Assembly (NCBI GenBank): GCA_025357995.1
Contig: JANYLF010000068.1
Location: 1-35,208, forward strand
Source: Acidimicrobiia bacterium
Lineage (GTDB): Bacteria > Actinomycetota > Acidimicrobiia > IMCC26256 > JAENVU01
Direction of reading: 5' to 3'
DNA: 35,208 nucleotides
Under the pieces are notes generated by a model. The model was not told where the DNA came from. It worked only from the letters and a program-made list of their open reading frames with translations, and did not search any database. Of this stretch, positions 23,733-31,987 are shown piece after piece. The stretch's first letter is position 1; each line of letters begins with the position of its first letter. A program made the position numbers and the translations under genes.

Positions 23733-24623
23733 TCATGGAGACGCGGGGGTGACGGGCGGATGCCCAATCTGATCCTCGTCGCCGGTGACGAACGGCGAAC
23801 GGGCCAGACGAATCACACCGAGCAGCATCACCACCACCGCCGCAGCAACGATCGCGTGTTGCAGGACTCCGTGCGCCTTCAGGTGCTCCTCGAAGATGTA
23901 GATCCCGAGGAATGACGACAGGATCGGATTGGTGACGGCGAGCGCGGGCAACGAGGCCGCCAAGTGGCCCGCGTTGAAGGCGCTCTGGTTCAGCACAAGC
24001 CCCGTAATCGAGAACACCGCGAGCGCGTAGACCGGCCATCGCATGAAGAGCGTCGCGACGCTGTGGTGCCCGAGGATGTCGACCACCTGTTTCGTGAGGG
24101 CGGCGGTGCACGCGTAGCACGCGCCCGTCGCGACCGCGAGGCCGAGTGCGCGGTTGTGCGGCTGCACCCCGCGGGTGATCAACACCATCAACACCATGAT
24201 CGAGATGCAGAACCCGAAGCCGAAGAACCACTCCCAACCCGTCGCGCTCCCGGACCTCCCGATGGGTTCACCGACCCCGAGGAACACCGCGATTCCGCCG
24301 GCGACCGCCGCGGCCGCGAACCACTCCGAACGGCCCGGGCGTGACGCTCTTCCGATGGCGGACAATGGCAGGGCAAACAACAGGCCGCTCACCAACAACG
24401 TTTGGACGAGGACGATCGAGCCCACCGATAGCGCCAAAGCTTCGAGGAAGTATGCGCCGATGTCGAGGGTGATACCGAACAACCACATCGGATGCTTGAT
24501 GAGTTCGATGATGAGACTCGGTCGGAGTGACATGTGTTCCGGCGCGGCGGCCGCAACCTTGTGCTGGAAGACCGACGCGATCGCGTAACAAAGGCCCGCG
24601 CTGAGCGCGAAGATGACCGCCAT
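23733..24623 (-). CDS. EamA/DMT-family transporter
   Basis: This 296-residue protein is a drug/metabolite-type transporter with nine to ten membrane helices in two repeats. The first starts MAVIFALSAGLCYAIASVFQHK and the second near ALGLAVATGACYACTAALTKQVV; the two openings are alike, as expected for EamA repeats. The C-terminal tail (about 275-296) is cytosolic. The ATG lies 3 bases after the deacetylase stop (TAA), so it is the last gene of the prenyltransferase-glycosyltransferase-deacetylase unit. It could export or flip a product of that unit, an inference only. Confidence 0.82.
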   Translation of the reverse strand: MAVIFALSAGLCYAIASVFQHKVAAAAPEHMSLRPSLIIELIKHPMWLFGITLDIGAYFLEALALSVGSIVLVQTLLVSGLLFALPLSAIGRASRPGRSEWFAAAAVAGGIAVFLGVGEPIGRSGSATGWEWFFGFGFCISIMVLMVLITRGVQPHNRALGLAVATGACYACTAALTKQVVDILGHHSVATLFMRWPVYALAVFSITGLVLNQSAFNAGHLAASLPALAVTNPILSSFLGIYIFEEHLKAHGVLQHAIVAAAVVVMLLGVIRLARSPFVTGDEDQIGHPPVTPASP

Positions 24624-24626
24624 CGG

Positions 24627-25382
24627 TTACGCCGCGACAGGATCCGGGATGAGGATCCCGTGTTCGCCCACCGGCCCCACGCGCAAGCCGCGTCCACGCA
24701 GCTCGTCGGCCAGGATCGGCAGTGCCTCGAGCGCGGAGTACCAACACTCGGGTGCCGACGTGCAGTCCGAATCGTGCAACAGCACCGTCCCGCCGTCGAC
24801 GTAACCGTGCAACACGTCGGCCACGACCGATCTTGGTGTTGCCTCGGCCCGCCAATCGCGGCCCCACGCCGTCCACAACACACTGCGCAGCCCGGCCCGA
24901 CGCGCGCCGCGAACGCCGCCGAGCGACAACGTTCCGTAGGGCGGTCGGAACCACACTGGTTCGACACCCGACGCAGACGCGACCGCGTCGCGCGCACGGC
25001 TGATGTCGTCCGCGACCGCGCGAGGCGACAAGCGGAGCTGCGACCTATGGGTGTCGCCGTGGACGCCGATCTCGTGGCCCGCGGCGGCAACTTCGGCCGC
25101 GAGGCTGGGCGCGCGCCGCGCCATGTCGCCCAACATGAAGAAGGTCGCGTGCACGTCGAGGGCGTCGAGCACCCGAAGAAAGTGCGGCGTCGAGGTGGGA
25201 TCCGGACCATCGTCGAACGTCAACGCGACGTGGCCACGAAGTCCCACACCGGCGAGGCGGGGAGAGATCCGTCGTCCGACGCTCGAGAGCGCGACCAACG
25301 ACGGAGCGACGTGCGCGGCAACCCCGACCGTGCCGACCACACCCAGTCCCACGCCGACGACGACCGCCGGGCGCACGGTCAC
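24627..25382 (-). CDS. NodB-type polysaccharide deacetylase with N-terminal membrane anchor
   Basis: This 251-residue protein has one N-terminal helix (about 4-26), then an intact NodB domain. The catalytic acids are D57/D58 in TFDDGPDP, the metal ligands H108 and H112 in GVHGDTH, the arginine motif FRPPYG (145-150), and a histidine near 203 in VLLHDSD. It should remove N- or O-acetyl groups from a glycan at the membrane. The GTG start overlaps the glycosyltransferase stop (GTGA), so the two are translationally coupled and probably act on the same product. Its sequence aligns along its length with the C-terminal domain of that glycosyltransferase. Peptidoglycan or a glycolipid is a possible target. 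Confidence 0.9.
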   Translation of the reverse strand: MTVRPAVVVGVGLGVVGTVGVAAHVAPSLVALSSVGRRISPRLAGVGLRGHVALTFDDGPDPTSTPHFLRVLDALDVHATFFMLGDMARRAPSLAAEVAAAGHEIGVHGDTHRSQLRLSPRAVADDISRARDAVASASGVEPVWFRPPYGTLSLGGVRGARRAGLRSVLWTAWGRDWRAEATPRSVVADVLHGYVDGGTVLLHDSDCTSAPECWYSALEALPILADELRGRGLRVGPVGEHGILIPDPVAA

Positions 25383-27154
25383 CGGAGCTCGGAGAGTGGT
25401 GACGACCGGAGGCTCTCGGCGGCCAGCTGGTGTTGGATCTCTGCGAGCGCGATCCGCGTTGCGTCTGGTGTCGCGCCTCGCCCGTCGAGGACGTACACCG
25501 CTCGATCCCGCAAGGACTTCGGGAGGTTCGCCGGGCGAATGAGATAGTCGGGGAGCACGAGCCGCTGACCCCTGCGCCGGGCAAAGATCTGGTCGAACGC
25601 GTCGAACCGGCGGCCCGGGACGAACTCGAGCACCTTGGCACCCGTGACATTCTTCGTAATCGCGTCCGTCGACGTCACGACGTCGGTCTCGGCCCGCAAC
25701 GGTCGGAACGGCCGACCTTGGCCCCAACCGCCGTTGCCGAGATCGACCCGTCGATCCACCAGCGCCTGCATTGCCGAACCGTCGACCGTTTGGACCGTCT
25801 GACCATCGACGATCGCAGTGACGTTCATCTGGTCGAGCATGCGCCGAATCGCCGGCTGCTCCACCTCGGCCTTCGACAAACGCACACCGAGGAACACTTT
25901 GTCGTGGGCCGAGCGCGGTGGTGCGGCCACGCCCACACCAAAGGCCGCGATGCCCTGGGCGCCAAGGGTGAGCATTCCGTAAACCGCGAGCGTGCAAAAG
26001 GTCGCCACCCGCACGCGGTGCGGGAGCTTCGGCATCTGGACCGGGTTCTCGACGCCGTCACGCCCGCGACGCGTGGCCTCACCGAGCACGTCGTCGGTGG
26101 CATCACCCGCGAACAGCGCGTGGGCACGCGCGATCTGCTCTTGGCGCGGCGCACTCGGCCGACTCAACACCGTCAAGGCGTCGGCCAGCTCGGCACCGTC
26201 GCGTGCGTACCGGGTGACTCCGAGCTGCGACATCCCCTCGGCGTTGTCCTTACCGTGACCCGCGATCGGCAAGAACGTGACCACCGGAAGCCCGACCGCA
26301 AACGCCTCATTTGCGGTAAGTCCGCCGGCGTTTTCCACCATGACGTCGCACGCGGCCATGAGTCGCGGCATGTCGTTGGTCCAGCCGAGGATCGAGCCGC
26401 GCCCGCGCGCTTCGAGCTCGACCTTGAGTTTCTCGTCACGCGCGCACACGACGACGGGATGGAAATCTCCGGCCGCGCAGATCGCGTCGAAGGTGCCGGT
26501 GATATCGCCGACGCCCCATGATCCGGCCACGACCAACACCGCACGTTCGCTGTCGGTGAGACCGAACTCGGCACGCGCCTCGCTGCGCCCCGCGCCGACT
26601 GCGGTACGGAACCGATCCGCGACCAAAGGACCAGGAGCGCGAGCGTCTTCGCCGCCGCGGGTCCGCGCGGTGGCGGCCGCGAACTCACTCGTCGCGAGAT
26701 GCACGTCCACGTGCGGATGCACCCACAGCGGATGCACCGCGAAATCGGTGAGGTACGTGATGACGGGAACCTTGAGCCATCGCTTCTTGCGCATGTTCCC
26801 GAGTACGAGCGACGACAGGGGATACGTGGACACCACGACATCCGCGTCCGTCTCGGTGATGGCCCGGCGCAGACGCTTGCCGGCGACGAACGTATCGAGG
26901 CGAACGATGAATCCCCAGGTGGAGGGGAGCTTGTACCAAAGCCGGTACGTGAGCTCGTAGCTCCACGGCGCGACCCGGAGCTGCACCAGGTAGCTCCACT
27001 TGATGAACCACCCAATGCCGAACGGGCAGCAGTGGAGGAAGTCCACGATGCGGACGGTGTGGCCCTGGGCTTCGAGGCGCTTGCGGAGCTCGTGCGCCGC
27101 GCCGTCGTGGCCCGCGCCCATCGACGCCGAAACGATCAGAATCCGCCGAGCCAT
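25379..27154 (-). CDS. MGDG-synthase-like glycosyltransferase with degenerate NodB-like C-terminal domain
   Basis: This 591-residue protein has three parts. The N-terminal GT-B half (1-140) is of the diacylglycerol-glucosyl/MGDG-synthase type, with SASMGAGHDGAA (9-20). The sugar-nucleotide half (about 190-350) has VMVENAGGLTANEAFAVGLPVV (272-292). Then come a membrane helix (about 383-408) and a C-terminal domain (415-585) that aligns with NodB deacetylases but lacks their catalytic DD and both histidines. Family members transfer a sugar to a lipid acceptor. The ATG was chosen because it starts right at the first strand; TACGCT lies 9 nt upstream. The stop overlaps the deacetylase start (GTGA). 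The acceptor is unknown. Confidence 0.82.
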   Translation of the reverse strand: MARRILIVSASMGAGHDGAAHELRKRLEAQGHTVRIVDFLHCCPFGIGWFIKWSYLVQLRVAPWSYELTYRLWYKLPSTWGFIVRLDTFVAGKRLRRAITETDADVVVSTYPLSSLVLGNMRKKRWLKVPVITYLTDFAVHPLWVHPHVDVHLATSEFAAATARTRGGEDARAPGPLVADRFRTAVGAGRSEARAEFGLTDSERAVLVVAGSWGVGDITGTFDAICAAGDFHPVVVCARDEKLKVELEARGRGSILGWTNDMPRLMAACDVMVENAGGLTANEAFAVGLPVVTFLPIAGHGKDNAEGMSQLGVTRYARDGAELADALTVLSRPSAPRQEQIARAHALFAGDATDDVLGEATRRGRDGVENPVQMPKLPHRVRVATFCTLAVYGMLTLGAQGIAAFGVGVAAPPRSAHDKVFLGVRLSKAEVEQPAIRRMLDQMNVTAIVDGQTVQTVDGSAMQALVDRRVDLGNGGWGQGRPFRPLRAETDVVTSTDAITKNVTGAKVLEFVPGRRFDAFDQIFARRRGQRLVLPDYLIRPANLPKSLRDRAVYVLDGRGATPDATRIALAEIQHQLAAESLRSSPLSELR

Positions 27155-27163
27155 GGAAAGCTG

Positions 27164-27169
27164 AGCGTA
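27164..27169 (-). promoter_or_regulatory. Putative -10 element (TACGCT) for the glycosyltransferase gene
   Basis: TACGCT on the minus strand lies 9 nt before ATG 27154, in the 74-base gap behind the prenyltransferase gene. It may make the glycosyltransferase-deacetylase-transporter part a separate transcript. Confidence 0.42.
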
Positions 27170-27228
27170 CTGCGAGAAGGCTGAGAACGCCTGGTTTTGA
27201 GGGCGAGCGCGAGAGAGGGAGCCCGCCG

Positions 27229-28245
27229 CTACCAGCCGAGGATCGCGCCGGCAATCATCCCCAGGATGAGCAGGCCACCGGCGCGGCGGGTCAGCAGGAA
27301 CGAATGCGGGGCGAACCACAGCGGCCAGACCGGATTCGGCATGGGCGATTCAGCCGGTTTGGGCGACCCGTAAACCTTCCACACCCTGGCCAGCAGCGGG
27401 AGCGACGCGAACACGAGCAGCGTGCCGATCGGGAGTATCCGGGCGACGACCAGACCCGCGACGAGCGCGTAGAACACCACGAACATGCCGCGGGTCACCT
27501 GACGTGCGGGACCGTCACCGAGGATCACCGGCAGCGTGCGCGTGCCCGCGGGTCCGTCCCACGGTGCCTTGTCGATGTGCTTGCCCATCAGGACCGTCGT
27601 GCACAACACCGCGTACGGCAACGACGCAAGGAGAACCGCGCCGGGGATGGTTCCCGTGGCCGCGTAGTACACGCCGCCGACCATGAGCGGACCCCACACC
27701 GCGACGACCGTCGGCTCACCGAGGCCATGCTTCTTCAAGCGAATCGGCGGCGCGGTGTACGCGGCCGACAGCGCGAAGCCGCCGAGCGCGAAGCCGATGA
27801 TCGCGGGACCGCGTGCCACGGTGAGAGAAATCATGATGCCGAGGCACATCACGTTCACGATGAGCGCGTACATCGCGAGCCGGCCACGGGTGACCACACC
27901 GGAGATCACCGGGTGCGGCGAGTAGAGGTTGCGCGGGTAATCCTTGGTGTCGGTACCGACTTCGAGGTCGAACAGGTCGTTCATGATGTTGTTCGCCATA
28001 TGTGCGAGCACGAGGCCGACCGCGGCAACGACGAAGTACACCCAGTTCACGCTCGCATCACGGAAGACCGCGAGCAGACCGCCCAGCCCCGCGGCCACGA
28101 GCGTCATCGGCAGCACGCCCGCGCGCGTGAGCCACAACCACTTGGACACCGGATCCAGCGTGCCCTTCGGCGGGTTGGTGGTGGCCAGGACGTACAGCCA
28201 CTTCTTCGGGAGGCTCTCCCGCTGGCCAACCACGGCGTCAGTCAT
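27229..28245 (-). CDS. UbiA-family prenyltransferase, MenA-like motifs
   Basis: This 338-residue membrane enzyme joins a prenyl chain to an aromatic or other acceptor. It has both aspartate motifs: NNIMNDLFDLEVGTDT (85-100), whose G-x-D-T ending is like MenA, and KHIDKAPWDGPAGTRTLPVILG (about 222-243), close to the second MenA motif. About eight to nine membrane helices are visible. TAGCCT lies 7 nt before ATG 28245. It is divergent from the Rieske-GltS gene and upstream of the glycosyltransferase unit, so it may make a quinone or an isoprenoid acceptor. No other menaquinone genes lie here. Confidence 0.82.
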   Translation of the reverse strand: MTDAVVGQRESLPKKWLYVLATTNPPKGTLDPVSKWLWLTRAGVLPMTLVAAGLGGLLAVFRDASVNWVYFVVAAVGLVLAHMANNIMNDLFDLEVGTDTKDYPRNLYSPHPVISGVVTRGRLAMYALIVNVMCLGIMISLTVARGPAIIGFALGGFALSAAYTAPPIRLKKHGLGEPTVVAVWGPLMVGGVYYAATGTIPGAVLLASLPYAVLCTTVLMGKHIDKAPWDGPAGTRTLPVILGDGPARQVTRGMFVVFYALVAGLVVARILPIGTLLVFASLPLLARVWKVYGSPKPAESPMPNPVWPLWFAPHSFLLTRRAGGLLILGMIAGAILGW

Positions 28246-28252
28246 GCCATCG

Positions 28253-28258
28253 AGGCTA
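28253..28258 (-). promoter_or_regulatory. Putative -10 element (TAGCCT) for the UbiA gene
   Basis: On the minus strand TAGCCT is followed by 7 nt and ATG 28245. Confidence 0.55.
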
Positions 28259-28387
28259 CACACGTCACTTTTGGTCGGCCACCCTGGCGCGGAACTGTCG
28301 TACAAGGTGTTCACTTCTTCTGCAACGATCCGGCCGACCGCGAGACAACACGCGGAACGATCGTCAGAACGGCGGGCAGACCGCGCC

Positions 28388-28394
28388 GAGGAGG
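28388..28394 (+). promoter_or_regulatory. Strong Shine-Dalgarno site (GAGGAGG) for the Rieske-GltS gene
   Basis: GAGGAGG ends 6 nt before ATG 28401 and decides that start. It implies a real 5' leader, unlike the leaderless genes around it. Confidence 0.75.
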
Positions 28395-28400
28395 CACCCG

Positions 28401-30011
28401 ATGGAAATGGTGAAGATCGCAACCTGGAGTGAGATTCCGGACCGCGAACCGGTGGGCGTCATGCTCGAAGGGATCGACCTCGTCATCGTTCGCCAAGGCG
28501 ACGAGCACTCAGTGCTCTACGGACGCTGTCTTCACCGCGGCGCGCTGCTCGCCGACGGCCACATTCAAGGTGAAGACTTGATCTGCGGCGTGCACGGGTG
28601 GGACTACCGCATCGAGAGCGGTGTGAGTGCGTACAACAACGCCGAGGCGCTCGAGAAGTTCACCAGCGCGGTCGCGGGCGACGACCTGCTCGTCGACCGC
28701 ACCGAGGTATTGCATTTCTCGATGCGCCACCCGCAACCGTTCGATGCCGACGTGTACCAGGGTTACTACCAAGACCCGCACATGGTGCCCGAGGAGCCGT
28801 TCGTCGCGTACATCCACGAACTCGCCGCGAACGGTCTCACCAAGACCGGCCATCATGGTCCTCTCGGCGCAATGGGCGTGCCGCGTGACGACCTCCCGAA
28901 GTGGGATCACATCCAATTCGTCACCGCGCAGTTGGCGCGCCTCCCCAAGCTCGACGAGGAGCCCGTCGGCACCGACGTCTGTATCGGCCCGAACGCCGAC
29001 AAGCCGTTGTGGCTCGACATCCCACTGTTCGTCTCCGACATGAGCTTTGGCGCGTTGTCGCAAGAGGCGAAGACCGCGCTCGCGCGTGGCGCGGAACTCG
29101 CGGGCACCGGCATCTGCTCGGGCGAGGGCGGCATGTTGCCCGAGGAGCAGGCCGAGAACAGTCGGTACTTCTATGAGCTCGCGTCGGCGCGGTTCGGGTG
29201 GAACATCGACGTGCTCAAGAAGGTGCAGGCGTTCCACTTCAAGGGTGGCCAGGGCGCGAAGACGGGCACTGGTGGCCACCTGCCCGGCGACAAGGTCGTG
29301 GGCAGGATCGCGTCGGTCCGCAACCTTCCGGAAGGCACCGCGGCCATCTCCCCCGCACGCTTTCCGGACTGGAGGTCGATCGACGATTTCCGACGCTTCG
29401 CCGACGTCGTGCGTGAGGAGTCCGGCGGGATCCCGATCGGGTTCAAGCTCTCCGCGCAGCACATCGAGGAAGACCTCGACGCCGCGTTGGCCATCGGAGT
29501 CGACTACGTGATCCTCGACGGTCGCGGCGGCGGTACCGGCGCGGCACCCTTGTTGTTCCGCGACAACATCAGCGTGCCGACCATCCCCGCGTTAGCGCGA
29601 GCACGGCGCCACCTCGACCGTCGGAACCGGCGCGACATCACGCTCGTTGCGACCGGTGGGCTCCGTCACGCACCGGACTTCGCAAAGGCACTTGCCTTGG
29701 GTGCCGACGCGGTCGCAGTCGCGAACTCCGCGATCCAAGCGATCGGCTGTCTCGGGATGCGGGCATGCAACACGAACAACTGTCCCGTCGGCATCGCCAC
29801 CCAGAAGCCCCACTTGCGCGCCCGGCTGCCGGTGGACGAAGCCGCCGAACGATTGAATCGATTCCTGCGCGCGACCGTCGAGCTGATGCAGATCCTTGCC
29901 CGCGCGTGCGGGCACGACCACGTCCGCGAGTTCTCCGCCGACGATCTCACCACGTTCGACCGCGACATGGCGCACCTCACCGGCATTGCCTACGGCGGAG
30001 TCGCGCTCTGA
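28401..30011 (+). CDS. Rieske [2Fe-2S] domain fused to glutamate-synthase-type FMN domain
   Basis: This 536-residue soluble protein joins an N-terminal Rieske domain to a GltB-like FMN-binding synthase domain. The Rieske ligands are C43-x-H45 (RCLHRG) and C62-x-x-H65 (CGVHGWDY). The synthase part spans about 130-510, with SDMSFGALSQEAK (212-224), SGEGGMLPEEQ, KGGQGAKTGTGGHLPG (281-296), LDGRGGGTGAAP, and the 3Fe-4S cysteines C450, C456 and C461 (CLGMRACNTNNCPVG). Full-length GltB also has a glutaminase domain and a GxGxG beta-helix; both are absent, so it cannot make glutamate from glutamine alone. It resembles stand-alone FMN-binding glutamate synthase family proteins such as MgsC-type subunits. 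It overlaps the next gene by one base (TGATG). The reaction is unknown. Confidence 0.85.
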   Translation: MEMVKIATWSEIPDREPVGVMLEGIDLVIVRQGDEHSVLYGRCLHRGALLADGHIQGEDLICGVHGWDYRIESGVSAYNNAEALEKFTSAVAGDDLLVDRTEVLHFSMRHPQPFDADVYQGYYQDPHMVPEEPFVAYIHELAANGLTKTGHHGPLGAMGVPRDDLPKWDHIQFVTAQLARLPKLDEEPVGTDVCIGPNADKPLWLDIPLFVSDMSFGALSQEAKTALARGAELAGTGICSGEGGMLPEEQAENSRYFYELASARFGWNIDVLKKVQAFHFKGGQGAKTGTGGHLPGDKVVGRIASVRNLPEGTAAISPARFPDWRSIDDFRRFADVVREESGGIPIGFKLSAQHIEEDLDAALAIGVDYVILDGRGGGTGAAPLLFRDNISVPTIPALARARRHLDRRNRRDITLVATGGLRHAPDFAKALALGADAVAVANSAIQAIGCLGMRACNTNNCPVGIATQKPHLRARLPVDEAAERLNRFLRATVELMQILARACGHDHVREFSADDLTTFDRDMAHLTGIAYGGVAL

Positions 30012-31981
30012 TGGTCGCAACCCAGATGACACAGGACCCCAACGGATCCGTCTGGCACAAGGTGGCAGAGCTCGACGATGTCCCCGACGGGCGCGTACGG
30101 ACGGTACTGGCCGGGAAGCATTCGATCGCGCTCACGCGCGTCGGCGACCAGTACGGCGCGCTCGACAACCACTGTCCGCACCAAGGCGGTCCCCTCGGTG
30201 AAGGGTCTATCGAGAAGGGCCTGTTGCGGTGTCCGTGGCACGGGTACGACTACGACCCGCTCACCGGAACGCCGCCGTCGGGCTTCTCCGATGCACCGAA
30301 GTGCTTCCCGCTCGAGGTGCGCGCCGACGGCATCTACGTCGCGGTTGCTGTCGATGCGCCCCACGAACGCACCGTCTCGGACGTGATGGTCGAGACCATG
30401 GTCGAGTGGGGCGTCACCCATGTGTTCGGCATGGTCGGCCATTCCAACCTCGGATTCGCCGACGCAATGCGGCGCCAAGAGGTGGCCGGCAATCTCACGT
30501 TCGTCGGTATCCGCCACGAAGGTGCGGCCGCGTTTGCGGCGTCGGCGTACGGCAAGCTCACCGGCCGTCCCGCGGCGTGTTTCGCGATCGCCGGTCCGGG
30601 CTCCACCAACCTGCTCACCGGTTTGTACGACGCCAAGGTCGACCGCGCGCCAGTGCTCGCGATCTCCGGCCAAGTGCCGTCGAAGGTGCTGGGCCGCGGC
30701 GCCTTCCAAGACGTCGATCTCAACGCCGCGTTCGCCGCGGTGGCCAGCTACTCCAAGACCGTGCTCCCAAACTCGGACCACGCAGAGCTCATGACGCTGG
30801 CGTTGAAGCACGCGACGGTGCAGCGCGACGTCGCCCATCTCGTCTTCCCCGACGAAGTCCAGGAGAAGGTAGTGGGCGACGCGCCGCTGGCGTCGTCACC
30901 CGTCGGCCGAATCGGCGATGCGCGCATCGCGCCGCCTGACGCCGCGTTGGACGACGCGTTGGCGTTGATCGAAGGTGCCCGGCGGCCGGTCATCGTCGTG
31001 GGTCACGGCGTCCGCTTCGAGATGGACGCGGTGATGGAGCTGGCGGAGACGCTGCACGCGCCCGTGCTCACCACGTTCAAGGCGAAGGGCCAGGTCTCGG
31101 ACCACCATCCGCTCGGCGCCGGAGTACTCGGGCGAAGCGGCACGCCCGTCGCCAGCTGGCTCATGAACGAGTCGGACCTCTTGATCGTGCTGGGCGCGTC
31201 GTTCTCGAACCACACGGGGATCGCGTCGTACAAGCCGATCGTGCAGGTTGACTTCGACCCGATGGCGCTGGGTCGGTTCCATCCCGTGACGGTTCCCGTC
31301 CAGGGTCACGCGGGCGTGACCGCGCGGCTGATGGTCGAGCGGCTCGCGCCCGGTGGCGACCGGGCGGACCAACGTCCCGACGTGGCCGCGCGTTGGGCGA
31401 TCTGGCGCGCCGAGAAGGCGCGGCGCGTGCTCGACGATCGCGGCGAGGGCGTCTCTTCCGCCGCGGTGTTCGACGCGATGAACCGTCACGTACCGAATGA
31501 CGCGGTCATCACCGTCGACGTCGGGAACCAGGCGTACTCATTCGGCCGCTACTTCGAATGTCACGAACAGTCGATCCTGATGTCGGGGTACCTCGGCTCC
31601 ATCGGCTTCGGTTATCCCGCGGCCATGGGGGCATGGGCCGCCGTCGGCGACACCCGCAAGATCGTCGCGGTCACCGGCGACGGCGGCTTCGGTCAGTACC
31701 TCGCGGAGATCACGACCGCGGTGAAATACCACATGCCGATCACGCACGTGCTGCTCGATAACGCCTCCCTGGGCAAGATCACCAAAGAACAACGCGCCGC
31801 CGAATACGAGGTGTGGCAAACGTCGTTACACAATCCCGACTTCGCGGCATACGCGGAGCTGTGCGGTGCGATGGGGATCCGAGTCGACGCGGCTTCCGAA
31901 CTCGACGATGCATTGGACCGCGCCATCACGCACGACGGCCCGGCGCTCGTCGCCGTCCAAGCCGATGCCGAGCTCGTGTAG
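30011..31981 (+). CDS. Rieske [2Fe-2S] domain fused to pyruvate-oxidase-like TPP enzyme
   Basis: This 656-residue protein has an N-terminal Rieske domain with C55-x-H57 (HCPHQG) and C74-x-x-H77 (CPWHGYDY), then a full three-domain TPP enzyme from about residue 120. The proton-relay glutamate is E170 (IRHEGAAAFAA), the central domain spans about 310-445, and the TPP motif runs from GDGG (556-559) to N584 (LLDNAS). QVPSKVLGRGAFQDVDL resembles PoxB-type pyruvate oxidases, which pass electrons to FAD and quinone. The Rieske domain would add a one-electron carrier to this. The ATG sits one base into the previous stop (TGATG), so it is co-translated with the Rieske-GltS protein. The substrate is probably a 2-oxoacid; acetolactate synthase-like chemistry is the alternative. 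Confidence 0.85.
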   Translation: MVATQMTQDPNGSVWHKVAELDDVPDGRVRTVLAGKHSIALTRVGDQYGALDNHCPHQGGPLGEGSIEKGLLRCPWHGYDYDPLTGTPPSGFSDAPKCFPLEVRADGIYVAVAVDAPHERTVSDVMVETMVEWGVTHVFGMVGHSNLGFADAMRRQEVAGNLTFVGIRHEGAAAFAASAYGKLTGRPAACFAIAGPGSTNLLTGLYDAKVDRAPVLAISGQVPSKVLGRGAFQDVDLNAAFAAVASYSKTVLPNSDHAELMTLALKHATVQRDVAHLVFPDEVQEKVVGDAPLASSPVGRIGDARIAPPDAALDDALALIEGARRPVIVVGHGVRFEMDAVMELAETLHAPVLTTFKAKGQVSDHHPLGAGVLGRSGTPVASWLMNESDLLIVLGASFSNHTGIASYKPIVQVDFDPMALGRFHPVTVPVQGHAGVTARLMVERLAPGGDRADQRPDVAARWAIWRAEKARRVLDDRGEGVSSAAVFDAMNRHVPNDAVITVDVGNQAYSFGRYFECHEQSILMSGYLGSIGFGYPAAMGAWAAVGDTRKIVAVTGDGGFGQYLAEITTAVKYHMPITHVLLDNASLGKITKEQRAAEYEVWQTSLHNPDFAAYAELCGAMGIRVDAASELDDALDRAITHDGPALVAVQADAELV

Positions 31982-31987
31982 CACCGT

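Larger units (their letters stand above)
28246..28400. other. Divergent intergenic region between UbiA and Rieske-GltS genes
   Basis: At 155 bases this is the longest non-coding gap in the window. It holds the UbiA -10 and the Shine-Dalgarno site of the Rieske-GltS gene. I found no convincing plus-strand promoter; TACAAG (28301-28306) is the nearest candidate and has no -35 at proper spacing. No clear hairpin or riboswitch fold was recognised by eye. Confidence 0.5.

Noticed and set aside
25430..26521. A 363-residue plus-strand open frame opposite the glycosyltransferase
   Set aside because: No motif, and antisense to a gene with clear family features.
28246..28400. TPP riboswitch controlling the Rieske-TPP operon
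   Set aside because: I could not recognise the conserved THI-box core sequences in this leader by eye; a covariance-model search would settle it.
27304..28413. A 369-residue plus-strand open frame opposite the UbiA gene
   Set aside because: Composition typical of high-G+C antisense frames; the UbiA motifs on the other strand are unmistakable.
28401..31981. Rieske parts as separate genes joined by sequencing error
   Set aside because: Both frames run without a stop from the Rieske domain into the enzyme, with Shine-Dalgarno or TGATG signals only at the Rieske end.
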